Shown: positions 18,921 through 28,911 of the stretch, piece after piece | Layout of the letters: every line of letters starts with the position of its first letter | Numbering within the stretch: position 1 is the first letter of the stretch | DNA from: an uncultured Pelagibacteraceae bacterium | GTDB taxonomy: Bacteria; Pseudomonadota; Alphaproteobacteria; Pelagibacterales; Pelagibacteraceae | Length of the DNA: 60,402 nucleotides | Reading direction: 5' to 3' | Assembly (NCBI GenBank): GCA_902573705.1 | Contig: CACGKR010000002.1 | Location: 1-60,402, forward strand | Made by a program: the position numbers and the translations under genes | Notes under the pieces: generated by a model | What the model saw: the letters and a program-made list of their open reading frames with translations, nothing else | Databases searched by the model: none | Told to the model about the DNA's origin: nothing

Positions 18921-20395
18921 GTAAAAATAGTGCAGAATATCTGATCAATCGTAAAGGCAATCAATATGAAGTTGTAATAGGTTTAGAAGTTCATGCACAA
19001 GTATTGTCTGAGTCTAAATTATTTTCTACTTCAGCCACTAAATTTGGAGCTGAACCAAATACACAGGTAAGTTTAGTGGATGCTGCATTTCCAGGAATGC
19101 TACCTGTAATAAATGAATTTTGTGTTAAACAAGCAATCAAAACTGGTATTGGCCTTAATGCAAAAATTAACAAACGTTCAGTATTTGATAGAAAAAATTA
19201 TTTTTATGCAGACTTACCTCAAGGATATCAAATTTCTCAATTTAAAGACCCAATAGTAGGTGAGGGTAAAGTTATTTTAGATATGCCTGATGGACAAAAA
19301 GAGGTAGGTATTGAAAGATTACATCTAGAACAAGATGCAGGTAAAAGCATTCATGATCTAGATCCTCAAAATACATTTGTTGATCTAAATAGATCAGGAG
19401 TTGCTTTAATGGAAATTGTAAGTAAGCCAGATCTTAGATCTCCAGAAGAGGTTAGTTCATACATTAAGAAATTAAGATCAATTATGCGATATCTAGGTAC
19501 TTGTGATGGAAATATGCAAGAGGGATCACTTAGAGCAGATGTCAATGTTTCTGTTAGAGTAAGAGGTTCAAAAGAATTTGGAACAAGATGTGAGATTAAA
19601 AATGTAAATTCTATTAAGTTTATGCAAATGGCTATCGAATATGAAGCAAATCGACAGGTTGATTTAATTGAAGAAGGTAAATCAATTGATCAAGAGACAA
19701 GATTATTTGATACAAAAAAAAATGAAACAAGGTCAATGAGATCAAAAGAGGATGCACATGATTATAGGTATTTTCCTGATCCTGATTTATTACCCTTAGA
19801 AGTTTCTGATAAATTTATTAATGATCTTAAAAATAATATTCCAGAATTACCCGATGATAAAAAGAAAAGGTTTATTGATGAATTTAAGTTGTCGCCTTAC
19901 GAAGCGACAATTTTAGTTTCAGATATCGATACAGCAAAGTATTTTGAGGAAGTTGTATCCAAGATGGGTAAGAACAAAGATATGAAATTAGCTGTTAACT
20001 GGATTACAGGTGAATTATTTGCTGTTTTAAATAATAAAAACCTTGAGATTTCTCAAAGTCCAGTAAGTGCGAAGAATTTAGCCATATTAGTTAATTTAAT
20101 AAAGAATGGAACAATTTCAGGAAAAATAGCCAAGACTGTATTTGAATTGATGTTAGATGGAGATAAAGATCCTCAAAAAATTGTTGAGGAAAAAGGATTA
20201 AAACAACAAAGCGATCCTAAAGCTATAGAGGCTTTAATTGATAAAATAATAAATAATAATAGAGAAAAAGCAATTGAGTATAAATCAGGTAAGGAAAAAT
20301 TATTTGGTTTCTTTGTTGGACAAGCTATGAAAGCTTCTGGTGGCAAAGCCAATCCTCAACTCATAAACGAGATTTTAAAGAAAAAACTTCAGTAG
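18917..20395 (+). CDS. gatB: Aspartyl/glutamyl-tRNA amidotransferase subunit B
   Basis: GatB binds and activates the mischarged tRNA for amidation. The 492 aa protein opens with [13 protein letters not shown] and carries [39 protein letters not shown] and the signature [15 protein letters not shown]. The tail domain (YqeY-like, about residues 345-490) ends in [23 protein letters not shown]. It follows gatA with a 4 bp ATGA overlap. The next gene begins 1 bp after its stop, so the transcript probably continues. Confidence 0.98.
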   Translation: MSKNSAEYLINRKGNQYEVVIGLEVHAQVLSESKLFSTSATKFGAEPNTQVSLVDAAFPGMLPVINEFCVKQAIKTGIGLNAKINKRSVFDRKNYFYADLPQGYQISQFKDPIVGEGKVILDMPDGQKEVGIERLHLEQDAGKSIHDLDPQNTFVDLNRSGVALMEIVSKPDLRSPEEVSSYIKKLRSIMRYLGTCDGNMQEGSLRADVNVSVRVRGSKEFGTRCEIKNVNSIKFMQMAIEYEANRQVDLIEEGKSIDQETRLFDTKKNETRSMRSKEDAHDYRYFPDPDLLPLEVSDKFINDLKNNIPELPDDKKKRFIDEFKLSPYEATILVSDIDTAKYFEEVVSKMGKNKDMKLAVNWITGELFAVLNNKNLEISQSPVSAKNLAILVNLIKNGTISGKIAKTVFELMLDGDKDPQKIVEEKGLKQQSDPKAIEALIDKIINNNREKAIEYKSGKEKLFGFFVGQAMKASGGKANPQLINEILKKKLQ

Positions 20396-20396
20396 A

Positions 20397-21047
20397 ATGG
20401 GTGCAAACCTTGAAATTACCGAAAAGTTACAAAATTATATAAATGATTTTGGACTAAGACTGCATCCGGTTCAAAAAGAGATAATTGATTATAATAAAAC
20501 GTTAGGAGATATCAAAAGAATGCAGATTGATCCTACTCAATGTTATTTTTTGCATTTAATCATAAAAATATCAAACATAAAAAATGTTCTTGAAATTGGA
20601 ACTTTCACAGGACTTAGTGCTCTTTCGATATCGCTCGCTTTACCTGATGATGGAAAACTAATTGCTCTTGATAAAAATGAAGAGACAAACAAAATTGCAT
20701 TAGATTTTTTTAAAAAAGCAAATCAAGATCATAAAATTCAAACAATAGTTAAATCTGCTCTTATAAGCTTAAAAGAATTAAAAAATAATAAATTTGATAT
20801 GATTTTTATTGATGCTGATAAAATGAATTATAAAGAATATTATGAAAAATCTTTAGATCTTTTAGATAAAAATGGTTTAATCATCATTGACAATGTTTTG
20901 TGGCACGGAGAAGTAGCTAATACAAAAAATAATGATAAATTTACTATAAATATTAGAAAATTTAATAAATTTGTGTCTGAAGATAAAAGAGTAGAGCAAA
21001 TCATTATACCATTAGGTGATGGAATGACTGTTTGTAGGGTTTTGTAA
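20397..21047 (+). CDS. SAM-dependent O-methyltransferase (caffeoyl-CoA OMT-like)
   Basis: This 216 aa protein belongs to the class I O-methyltransferases related to catechol and caffeoyl-CoA OMTs. SAM motif I is VLEIGTFTGLSALSIS near residue 62, the acidic end of beta 2 is LIALDKNEE, and the metal-binding segment is FDMIFIDADKMNYKEYYE followed by IIIDNVLWHGEV. The substrate cannot be deduced from sequence. It lies between gatB and trhO with 1 bp gaps or overlaps, so it is probably cotranscribed with them. Confidence 0.88.
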   Translation: MGANLEITEKLQNYINDFGLRLHPVQKEIIDYNKTLGDIKRMQIDPTQCYFLHLIIKISNIKNVLEIGTFTGLSALSISLALPDDGKLIALDKNEETNKIALDFFKKANQDHKIQTIVKSALISLKELKNNKFDMIFIDADKMNYKEYYEKSLDLLDKNGLIIIDNVLWHGEVANTKNNDKFTINIRKFNKFVSEDKRVEQIIIPLGDGMTVCRVL

Positions 21048-21955
21048 TGTTTAAAGTTTTTGGCTTTTATAAATTTCTAAAGATTAAATCTTTAAAAAAA
21101 AAAAAAATTTTTTTACAGAAATTACTTGTCTCAAATCATATTAGAGGAACCTTAATCATTGCTAAAGAAGGATTAAATGGCACTATTTCCGGCAGTATCA
21201 AAGATATTAATAAAACTATTAAAAAGTTGAAATCTTTATTTTTATTTAAACAATTTGATAACAGTAATGAGTCTAAATCAAAATTTAAACCGTTTCATAA
21301 ACCTAAAGTTAAGATTAAAAAAGAAATTGTTCCAATGAATCTAATAATCAATTCCAATGAAAGAAACATGGAAACTCATTTAGATCCAAAAGAATGGAAT
21401 AAGCTAATTAAAAATAAAGATACACATATAATTGATACAAGAAAACCTTTTGAATATAAAGTTGGAACATTTAAAAAATCAGTAAATCCAAATGTAACGA
21501 ATTTTAGAGATTTTCCTAAATATCTAAATAAACTAAAAAAAAACAATCCAGTGGCGATGTTTTGTACAGGTGGAATACGTTGTGAAAAAACTTCTGTTTA
21601 TTTGAAGAAGAAAGGATTTAAGAATATTTATCAATTAAATGGTGGTATTTTAAACTATCTACTGAAGATTAAGAAAAAAGATAGTCTATGGAAAGGAGAA
21701 TGTTTTGTCTTCGATAACAGAATCAGTCTCAAACATGGTTTAAAGTTAGGTTCTTACTCAATATGTAGTGGATGTAGAAAACCTATATCTTCAAAAGATA
21801 AAAGATCAAATAAGTATGAGGAGGGAGTTTCTTGTTCAAATTGCTATGATAAGTTAACAGAAACTCAAAAATCACGTTTTAGAATGAGACAAAGTCAGAT
21901 ATACAAAGCAAAACAATCTGGAAAAAAATATATATTTCAAAAAGAATTTAAATAA
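21047..21955 (+). CDS. trhO: tRNA uridine(34) hydroxylase TrhO (YceA-type rhodanese)
   Basis: TrhO hydroxylates wobble uridine 34 of some tRNAs as the first step toward xo5U-type modifications. The N-terminal acylphosphatase-like domain has HIRGTLIIAKEGLNGTISG, followed by a rhodanese domain (about residues 120-220). Its active loop is FCTGGIRCEKTSVYL with the catalytic cysteine at position 1 or 7 of CTGGIRC. The C-terminus has a four-cysteine zinc site CSGCRKPI and SCSNCYDKL. The length of 302 aa is typical. It starts at the last base of the methyltransferase stop codon. Confidence 0.93.
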   Translation: MFKVFGFYKFLKIKSLKKKKIFLQKLLVSNHIRGTLIIAKEGLNGTISGSIKDINKTIKKLKSLFLFKQFDNSNESKSKFKPFHKPKVKIKKEIVPMNLIINSNERNMETHLDPKEWNKLIKNKDTHIIDTRKPFEYKVGTFKKSVNPNVTNFRDFPKYLNKLKKNNPVAMFCTGGIRCEKTSVYLKKKGFKNIYQLNGGILNYLLKIKKKDSLWKGECFVFDNRISLKHGLKLGSYSICSGCRKPISSKDKRSNKYEEGVSCSNCYDKLTETQKSRFRMRQSQIYKAKQSGKKYIFQKEFK

Positions 21956-21966
21956 GGATATTTTTG
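21954..21966 (+). promoter_or_regulatory. Ribosome binding site and TTG start of the MATE gene
   Basis: AAGGA at 21954-21958 lies 5 bases before TTG at 21964. No ATG occurs near the start of the conserved MATE sequence, so the TTG is accepted as the initiation codon on the strength of this site. Confidence 0.6.
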
Positions 21967-23334
21967 TCAACTTCATACAAACTTACTAAAGACCCCATAT
22001 GGTTTTTACTTCGTAAAGTTACGATACCAGCAAGCGTTGGATCTCTCTTTCAAACATTTTATAATCTTGTTGATACTTGGTTTGCAGGAAGAATTTCAGC
22101 AGAAGCGATAGGTGCAATAGCTAAATCATTTCCAATTTACTTTACCATAATTGCTGTTGGTGTTGGCATAGGTGCAGCCACCAATGCAATGATTGGTAAC
22201 TCTATAGGTGAAAAAAAAGAAAGAGTAGCCTCTATGTATATAGCTCAATCTTTAATATTTGCTTTATTAGTTTCATTTCTAGTAACAATTTTTGGTTTAA
22301 ATGCTTCTAATTTTCTTCTTGGGGTTATGGGTTCAGATACCGCTGGCATAACACTTACACGAGAATATTTAGATATTATTTTTTATGGAACTTTTATTGT
22401 ATTGATACAAATTTCTTTAAATGGAACATTAAATGCGCAAGGTGACACAAAAAGTTATAGAAATGTATTAATATTTAGTTTTTTTTTAAATATTTTTTTG
22501 AATCCTCTTTTTATCTGGGGGTATGGTATTGTACCTGCTTTCGGTATTGCTGGACTTGCTATAGCAACAGTAATCTCTCAATTAATTGGAACAATTTATT
22601 TAGCTTACAAAGTTAATAATTGTAAAATAAGAGAATACTTAAAATTAGTGTGTTTTATTCCTAAGTTTGAATATTTAAATCCTTTAACAAGACAATCTGT
22701 GCCAGTCATGTTCAGCATGTTATTCATCGGAGTTGGAATTTTTAATATTCTGTATTTCATTGGTCAGTTTGGTGATTTAGCTACTGCAGGATATGGAGCA
22801 GCTTTAAGAGTAGAACAAGTTTTTTTACTTCCAGTTATTGGATTAAATACAGCGGTACTTTCAATCGGAGGTCAAAACTTTGGCGCGAAAGCTTTTAATA
22901 GGATTAGAGAGTTATACAAAAAAGCTTTATTTTTTGGATGCTCTTTTATGGCCGTTGCAGGTATAATATTGTTTTTTGGAGCTGAGTTTTTTGTTTCTTT
23001 GTTTACTGATAATCAAGAAGCAATAAAGCATGGTGCTATTTATTTAAAAGTTGCAGCTTTGATTGGTCCAATTTATCCAGTTTTCTTTATTACTACAGCT
23101 GTATTTCAAGCTGTAAAAAAACCTCTTTATAGTCTTTATTTAAGTATATTAAGACTAACAGCGTTTCCTTTTTTAAGTTTATGGTACATAATAAATATAA
23201 GAGGAGGTGACTATGAAGATATTTTTTATACAATCATGGTAACAAATTGGATAATGGGAATTGCACTTTTAATATTTATTGGCTATTTTTTAAATAATGT
23301 TTTTAAACAAAATAAAACTCTTTTTAGTTATTAA
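21964..23334 (+). CDS. MATE-family multidrug/metabolite efflux transporter
   Basis: A 456 aa membrane protein with about twelve hydrophobic spans arranged as two similar halves. The MATE signatures are IPASVGSLFQTFYNLVDTWFAG near the N-terminus, NGTLNAQGDTKSYRN in the first half and AALRVEQVFLLPVIGLNTAVLSIGGQNFGA in the second. MATE proteins export cationic or organic compounds in exchange for Na+ or H+. The coupling ion and substrate cannot be told here. It starts with TTG, and its last 38 bases are shared with the start of the downstream nuclease gene in another frame. Confidence 0.92.
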   Translation: MSTSYKLTKDPIWFLLRKVTIPASVGSLFQTFYNLVDTWFAGRISAEAIGAIAKSFPIYFTIIAVGVGIGAATNAMIGNSIGEKKERVASMYIAQSLIFALLVSFLVTIFGLNASNFLLGVMGSDTAGITLTREYLDIIFYGTFIVLIQISLNGTLNAQGDTKSYRNVLIFSFFLNIFLNPLFIWGYGIVPAFGIAGLAIATVISQLIGTIYLAYKVNNCKIREYLKLVCFIPKFEYLNPLTRQSVPVMFSMLFIGVGIFNILYFIGQFGDLATAGYGAALRVEQVFLLPVIGLNTAVLSIGGQNFGAKAFNRIRELYKKALFFGCSFMAVAGIILFFGAEFFVSLFTDNQEAIKHGAIYLKVAALIGPIYPVFFITTAVFQAVKKPLYSLYLSILRLTAFPFLSLWYIINIRGGDYEDIFYTIMVTNWIMGIALLIFIGYFLNNVFKQNKTLFSY

Positions 23335-23776
23335 TATCTGTCTAATTTTTTTTTTCATAATATATAAAAATGTTAAATCTTATGAAATTAAGATAATTGA
23401 TGGTGATACTATTTATTTAAATGGTAAAAAGATAAGATTTTCTGGAATTGATACACCAGAATTAAAACAAACATGTAAGAAAGATGATGAAATTGTTAAT
23501 TGTGGTATCGAGGCAAAAAAATTATTAATTAAAATAATTGGTAATAATAAGATAGATTGTGTAAATGAAGGCAAAGATCAATACAAAAGAACTTTAGCAG
23601 AATGTTTTGTGAATGGCCTAAGCTTATCTAGTTATTTAGTAAAAAATGGTTATGCGTTTGCCTATAGAAAATATTCAAAAAAGTTTGTTAAAGATGAAGA
23701 TTATGCAAGAGATAATAATCTTGGTATGTGGTCTATGAATTTTGAGTTCCCTTGGGATTATAGAAAAAAAAATTAA
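23297..23776 (+). CDS. Staphylococcal nuclease-like (thermonuclease) protein
   Basis: A 159 aa SNase-domain protein with an N-terminal hydrophobic segment (about residues 5-24) that is either a signal peptide or a membrane anchor. Domain motifs are IKIIDGDTIYLNGKKIRFSGIDTPE and DQYKRTLAECFVNG, which supply the Arg, Asp, Glu and second Arg used by micrococcal nuclease. The likely role is extracytoplasmic nucleic-acid cleavage, for example phosphate scavenging, which is inferred. It begins inside the MATE gene and overlaps the convergent ABC permease gene by 4 bp. Confidence 0.88.
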   Translation: MFLNKIKLFLVINICLIFFFIIYKNVKSYEIKIIDGDTIYLNGKKIRFSGIDTPELKQTCKKDDEIVNCGIEAKKLLIKIIGNNKIDCVNEGKDQYKRTLAECFVNGLSLSSYLVKNGYAFAYRKYSKKFVKDEDYARDNNLGMWSMNFEFPWDYRKKN

Positions 23777-24504
23777 TCCTTATTCAATTTTTTCTCTAAT
23801 TTTCTTACTAGAAACGAGACAATTAATATTAGCACCAAATATTCAAGAATTAAAAACGTATAAATTTCTAATGGTCTATAGGTTGTAACGACTAGCTCAT
23901 TTGCTTTTCTAGTTAAATCCCCTATACCAATTATAGATACTAATGAAGACATTTTTAAAACATAAACAAATTGATTTCCAATAGCAGGTAAAATATTCTT
24001 AATTGCTTGAGGAAGAATTACTAAACGTAATTTTCTAAAAAAACTTAGCCCCAATGAACTTCCTGCTTCCCATTGAGATTTTTTAATTGAATTTATACCC
24101 GCTCTAAAAATTTCAGCTTGAAAAGCACTTTCACTAATCGATAGAGCGATAATACCAGATATAAATGGACTAAAGCTTATACCTGTCATTATAGGTAAGC
24201 CATAATAAATCCATAAGATCAATACTAGAAGTGGGATTGCTCTAACTATTTCAACATATCCAATATTTATATAAGTTAGAAATCTACTTTTTGCTAAGGA
24301 GGGAATAGCTACTATAAAACCAATAATCATTGAAATAATTATTGAAACTACTGAAATATAAATTGTTGTAGTTAATCCACTTATTAAAAACTTAAGATTA
24401 GTTAGTCCCTCAAGATTATTTGGTGATAAAATTAACCAATTGAGTTCACTTTTTCCACATGAGGTTAAAGTTAGGATCAGGAGTAAAAAAAATAGATTTC
24501 TCAC
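23773..24504 (-). CDS. Polar amino acid-type ABC transporter permease with lipobox-like N-terminus
   Basis: HisM/GlnP-family inner-membrane permease of 243 aa. The core has GLTTTIYISVVSIIISMIIG, EIVRAIPLLVLI, AFQAEIFRAGINSIKKSQWEAGSSLG (the EAA loop that docks the ATPase) and VLKMSSLVSIIGIGDLTRKA. Unusually, about 40 residues precede the first expected span and read MRNLFFLLLILTLTSCGKS, like a lipoprotein signal with Cys16. The start is GTG, with an AGGAG directly abutting it. The binding-protein gene lies 40 bp upstream, but no ATPase gene is adjacent, so a shared ATPase must be encoded elsewhere. Confidence 0.88.
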   Translation of the reverse strand: MRNLFFLLLILTLTSCGKSELNWLILSPNNLEGLTNLKFLISGLTTTIYISVVSIIISMIIGFIVAIPSLAKSRFLTYINIGYVEIVRAIPLLVLILWIYYGLPIMTGISFSPFISGIIALSISESAFQAEIFRAGINSIKKSQWEAGSSLGLSFFRKLRLVILPQAIKNILPAIGNQFVYVLKMSSLVSIIGIGDLTRKANELVVTTYRPLEIYTFLILEYLVLILIVSFLVRKLEKKLNKD

Positions 24505-24544
24505 TCCTTAATTTATAAAGAATTAAAAATTAATTACTAATTTA

Positions 24545-25312
24545 TTATAAGCTTTTTAAATTATATTTCGCCAATAACTTAGTAAAGAAGCCTGATGATT
24601 TTTTGTTTTTTATCCAATCATTAACGTAACTGTTCCATTTATCATCGCCTTTTGGAACCATCATTGCTAAAAAAGCTGGATTTTTTTCTCCATCAGGCAC
24701 TATTGCTAATTGAGGATATTTTATAACTAACTTATTTGCTTCTGTAGAACTTGTTATATTTCCATCAGCTCTTCCAGCTAAAACTTCCTGAAAATCTCTG
24801 GCAGGAGCTTCTACTGAATTTAATTTTGACTTTGGAAAAAATTCTTTTGCTTTTTCCTCTTGAGATGTGCCAAGCGTTGTGGCGATTGTTACATCTGAAC
24901 TATTAAGCGATTCCCAAGTTGGAAATTTTTTTAAATTTTTTTTAAGAACGAGCGGAACAGTTCCATATTTATAATATGTGTCAGTAAATCCTGCTACTTC
25001 AGCTCTTTTTGGAGTTTTTGTCACGCTTGTTGAAATATCATATCTTTCAGATGTAATTCCAGAAACAATTGTCTTCCATTCAGCAGGCACAAATTCAATA
25101 TTTACACCCATATCTTTGGCTAATTCTTTCATTACATCAATATCAAACCCTTTATACTTGTTAGTAGCTGGATCCTTTATTGTCATAGGATCCCAATCAC
25201 CGGTAGTACCGACTTTTAAAACTCCTGAAGATAGAATTTTATCTAAATTTGAGTCTGCATTTAAAGAAAAGGGTAAAAAAGCAAATAATGCTATTAATAA
25301 TATTTTTTTCAT
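24545..25312 (-). CDS. Periplasmic solute-binding protein, family 3 (amino acid / cyclohexadienyl dehydratase-like)
   Basis: A 255 aa extracytoplasmic binding protein with the signal peptide [19 protein letters not shown], cleaved near residue 19. The mature part has the two-lobe SBP_bac_3 pattern: [44 protein letters not shown] and [18 protein letters not shown]. The TTGDWDP opening also resembles periplasmic cyclohexadienyl dehydratases (PheC), so an enzymatic role is an alternative. The permease gene downstream and the sox operon just upstream suggest uptake of an amino acid or methylated amine, which is inference. Confidence 0.87.
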   Translation of the reverse strand: MKKILLIALFAFLPFSLNADSNLDKILSSGVLKVGTTGDWDPMTIKDPATNKYKGFDIDVMKELAKDMGVNIEFVPAEWKTIVSGITSERYDISTSVTKTPKRAEVAGFTDTYYKYGTVPLVLKKNLKKFPTWESLNSSDVTIATTLGTSQEEKAKEFFPKSKLNSVEAPARDFQEVLAGRADGNITSSTEANKLVIKYPQLAIVPDGEKNPAFLAMMVPKGDDKWNSYVNDWIKNKKSSGFFTKLLAKYNLKSL

Positions 25313-25346
25313 AATCTTTATTAGCTTATTTAAAATTTAAATGAGA

Positions 25347-25910
25347 CTATAATCTTGACGCACTATCATTCATCCATGAGAATAAATGTTGAGAAAATGA
25401 ACGTCTTACAAAAAGATTTACTTCATTTTGGTTTTGATTATGAATAATTACATCAATTTTTGCGAGAATCGTTTGAATAATTGAGCCTTTTTTGACTTTA
25501 AAATCATTAAAATTAAATGGAGATCCAGTCTCAAATATATCAAAAATTTTATCACCTTTAATATTTATTAAAACAAATTGGTCAGTAACATTTGTCACAG
25601 CTCCTAGATTTTTTTCATAAATATTTTTACTAAGTAAATTCTCAGTTTCATAATCATTATTGTTAGGATCAGAAATCTCATTTGAGTGAATCATCCATTC
25701 GTCTGGACTTAGCCAAAGAGCTGTTAGTCTTTCACTTTTTGATGATGTATTAGCTTCAGTAGGTAATAATAAATTTAATGATTTACCAATTGAAGATAAA
25801 AATTCTCTTTTTTTTCCTCTTATAATTAATTTCATAACTGGTCTTATTTCTTTTATCTGCAAACCTGGGTATGATTTCTCTTCAGTTATTATATTAATAT
25901 AATCAAGCAT
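25347..25910 (-). CDS. soxG: Sarcosine oxidase gamma subunit
   Basis: SoxG is the small gamma subunit of the heterotetrameric sarcosine oxidase. The 187 aa protein matches the family by size, by position after soxA and by patterns such as ALWLSPDEWMIHS and FVRRSFSQHLFSWMNDSA at the C-terminus. Its start lies 8 bp inside the end of soxA, which suggests translational coupling. Gamma is the least conserved subunit, so context carries part of this call. It is the last gene of soxBDAG. Confidence 0.9.
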   Translation of the reverse strand: MLDYINIITEEKSYPGLQIKEIRPVMKLIIRGKKREFLSSIGKSLNLLLPTEANTSSKSERLTALWLSPDEWMIHSNEISDPNNNDYETENLLSKNIYEKNLGAVTNVTDQFVLINIKGDKIFDIFETGSPFNFNDFKVKKGSIIQTILAKIDVIIHNQNQNEVNLFVRRSFSQHLFSWMNDSASRL

Positions 25911-28908
25911 TTAATCTTTTGTTATCCTTATCCAAAAAAACTGGATCTGCAACTGTTACATTAATCTTTTTATTTTCCATTGGTATAATTAATCTTTGAC
26001 CAATCATTTTTTTTCCACCTTTAATAACACCAAGAGCTATAGATTTTTTTAAGTTTGGACTATAATAACTTGAAGTAACATGACCCAACATTTCAATAGG
26101 TGATTTATTTATATCAGCAACTATTTGCGCACCCTCTTCAAGAACTTCTTCTGGGTCTTCTGTAAGTAGACCAACTAATTGTTTTCTATCTTCTCTTATT
26201 GTATCAGATCGATATAAAGATCTTTTTCCAATAAAATCATATTTCTTTTTACTAACTATCCAATCCATTTGTAAATCGATAGGTGTTACAGTTGCATCAG
26301 TATCTTGGCCGACAATTATAAATCCTTTTTCAGCTCTTAATAAATGCATGGTTTCTGTTCCATATGGAGTTATATTAAATTCTTTTCCAGCTTTTATACA
26401 TTTTTTCCATACTGACTCTCCATAATTAGCTTGAATATTTATCTCGTAACTATGCTCGCCTGTAAAACTTATTCTCATTACCCTACATTTAATTCCCTCA
26501 ATTTTTGCGTTTTTGTAAGACATATGACTAAAATTCTCATCTGACAAATCAAGATCTGGAATTACTTGAGAAATAATTTTCTTACTATTTGGGCCACAAA
26601 CACTAACCGTTGCATAGTGGTCAGTTACAGATGTTAAATAAACATCTAATTCAGGCCATTCAGTTTGTAAATAATCTTCCAATTTACCAAGGACAGTTGC
26701 TGCTCCACCAGTTGTTGTTGTCATTATATAGTGATTTTCACTTAATCTTGTAGTTACACCATCATCATAAACCATACCATCTTCGTTAAGCATTAATCCG
26801 TATCGACATTTTCCGATTGCAAGTTTTGACCAAGCGTTTGTATAAATCCTATTTAAAAATTCAGAAGCATCAGTTCCTTGAATATCAATTTTACCTAACG
26901 TGGATGCATCCAATATTCCTGCACTATCTCTTGCAGCTTTACTTTCTCTTTGAACTGCATCATGCATACTTTCCCCATTTTTTGGATAAAACCAAGCTCT
27001 TTTCCATTGTCCTACGTTTTCAAATTCAGCTTTATTTTGAACATGCCATTCATGGATAGGAGTTTTTCTAAAAATATCAAAATATTCACCAACATTTCTG
27101 CCAACAATTGTGCCAAAAGTAAGAGGAGTGTAGGGAGGTCTAAATGTTGTTGTGCCAAGCTCACCCATTTTAGATTTTGATGTTTCAGAAATTATGCCTA
27201 AAGCATGCATATTTCCTAGTTTCCCTTGGTCGGTTCCCATCCCTGTTGTGGTGTATCTTTTAACATGTTCTATTGATCTAAAACCCTCTCTTAAAGCCAA
27301 TTTAATATCTTTTGCTGTAGCATCATTTTGATAATCAACAAAAGGTTTTGTTTTTCCAATTACTTTGTCAGATGGAAGAAACCATATATTTCTTTTTGAT
27401 TTATTAAATGATGACTGAATTTCAAGATTATCGTAATCAGTTTTATTTATCTTTAAAAATTTTTTTAAAATCTTGGGCAAATTAAACAATATTTCATCTA
27501 AAGTAAAATCACCATTGCATGAACCTATGCTGATTTGGTCAGATGAATATGTATCGGGAATAAAAACTTGATCTTCATCTCTAAATTTTAATTTTCCACC
27601 TGATTGTGTAAAAAGATGTACTGCTGGTGTCCATCCACCTGAAATTCCAAGGCAATCACATGGAATTGATATTTTTGAACCAATTACCTTTTGACCATCC
27701 TTTGAAAGTTGCATTATTGAAACTTTATTAATTCTTTTGTACCCAGAGGTGTTGACCACAGTATAACCCTTATAAATTTTAATATTATGTTTCTCAGCTT
27801 CTTTTATTAATTTAGAATCAATTTCTTCTCTGTTGTCAATAATCGCCTCAATGTTAATTCCTTTTTTAAATAGGCTGTTTGCTGTTTCGTAAGCTGTATC
27901 ATTATTTGTAAAGAGAATATTTTTTTCTCCACATGCTACACCAAATAAACTTGCATATTTACCTATTGCTGAGGAAAGTAAAATACCCGGACGATCGTTA
28001 TTGTCAAAAATTAATGGTCTTTCTAAAGCTCCAGTTGCTGTTATTACTTTTTTTGCTCTTATTTTGAGTAGCTTATGACGAATCTTATTGTTTCTTTGTT
28101 CTAAGGGTAAATGATCTGTTAAATTTTCACGAGCTAGTAGAAAATTATATCCATGGAATGCAGCCACACTAGTTCTGGTTTTAATTTCTAAATTTTCAAT
28201 TTTTTTTATTTCATTAATTTCTTTCTCTAACCAAGAACTTGAAATTTGATTATTTATTTTAAAATGCTCTGAGTCTTGATAAATTGTCGATCCACCAAGA
28301 TAAGATTTTTCATCAACTAAAAGTGTTTTTAAACCGTTTTTTGCAGAAGTCTTTGCTGCCAATATACCTGAAATACCAGCCCCAATAACCAAAACATCAC
28401 AATGAATGTATCTATGTTCATAAATATCAGGATCTGGTTCAGTGGGTGATTTTCCTAATCCTGCAGATTTTCTAATAAAATATTCATATTTTTCCCAAAA
28501 GTTTGCTGGCCACATAAAAGTTTTATAATAAAAACCTGCGGGTAAAATTGGACTTAAAAAATTATTTATAGCACCTATATCAAAATTCACACTAGGCCAA
28601 CAATTTTGACTTGATGCATCAAGACCTTCATAAATTTCTATTTCAGTTGCCCTTACATTTGGCTCTGTTCTTGATGTATCGCTATGTAGTTGAACAATTG
28701 CATTGGGCTCTTCGGAACCAGCAGTCATTATTCCACGTGGTCTATGGTATTTAAAACTTCTTCCTATTAAATGAACATTATTTGCTAAAAGAGCAGAAGC
28801 TAATGTATCTCCCTTGTAGCCATAAAAAGTTTTATTGTTAAACTTAAATGAAATTTTATATGTCTCATCAATAAATTTACTAGTTTTAACTCTTAAATTT
28901 TTTGTCAT
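25903..28908 (-). CDS. soxA: Sarcosine oxidase alpha subunit
   Basis: SoxA is the 1001 aa large subunit, which binds NAD+ and tetrahydrofolate and passes the methyl carbon to THF. The N-terminal domain has GYKGDTLASALLANN and SFKYHRPRGIMTAG, followed by a dinucleotide-binding motif CDVLVIGAGISGILAAKTSA near residue 172. The C-terminal half is a GcvT-like aminomethyltransferase domain (RESKAARDSAGILDAST to MLGHVTSSYYSP). The length fits the ~965-1000 aa family. soxD lies 3 bp upstream. Confidence 0.97.
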   Translation of the reverse strand: MTKNLRVKTSKFIDETYKISFKFNNKTFYGYKGDTLASALLANNVHLIGRSFKYHRPRGIMTAGSEEPNAIVQLHSDTSRTEPNVRATEIEIYEGLDASSQNCWPSVNFDIGAINNFLSPILPAGFYYKTFMWPANFWEKYEYFIRKSAGLGKSPTEPDPDIYEHRYIHCDVLVIGAGISGILAAKTSAKNGLKTLLVDEKSYLGGSTIYQDSEHFKINNQISSSWLEKEINEIKKIENLEIKTRTSVAAFHGYNFLLARENLTDHLPLEQRNNKIRHKLLKIRAKKVITATGALERPLIFDNNDRPGILLSSAIGKYASLFGVACGEKNILFTNNDTAYETANSLFKKGINIEAIIDNREEIDSKLIKEAEKHNIKIYKGYTVVNTSGYKRINKVSIMQLSKDGQKVIGSKISIPCDCLGISGGWTPAVHLFTQSGGKLKFRDEDQVFIPDTYSSDQISIGSCNGDFTLDEILFNLPKILKKFLKINKTDYDNLEIQSSFNKSKRNIWFLPSDKVIGKTKPFVDYQNDATAKDIKLALREGFRSIEHVKRYTTTGMGTDQGKLGNMHALGIISETSKSKMGELGTTTFRPPYTPLTFGTIVGRNVGEYFDIFRKTPIHEWHVQNKAEFENVGQWKRAWFYPKNGESMHDAVQRESKAARDSAGILDASTLGKIDIQGTDASEFLNRIYTNAWSKLAIGKCRYGLMLNEDGMVYDDGVTTRLSENHYIMTTTTGGAATVLGKLEDYLQTEWPELDVYLTSVTDHYATVSVCGPNSKKIISQVIPDLDLSDENFSHMSYKNAKIEGIKCRVMRISFTGEHSYEINIQANYGESVWKKCIKAGKEFNITPYGTETMHLLRAEKGFIIVGQDTDATVTPIDLQMDWIVSKKKYDFIGKRSLYRSDTIREDRKQLVGLLTEDPEEVLEEGAQIVADINKSPIEMLGHVTSSYYSPNLKKSIALGVIKGGKKMIGQRLIIPMENKKINVTVADPVFLDKDNKRLNA

Positions 28909-28911
28909 AAA

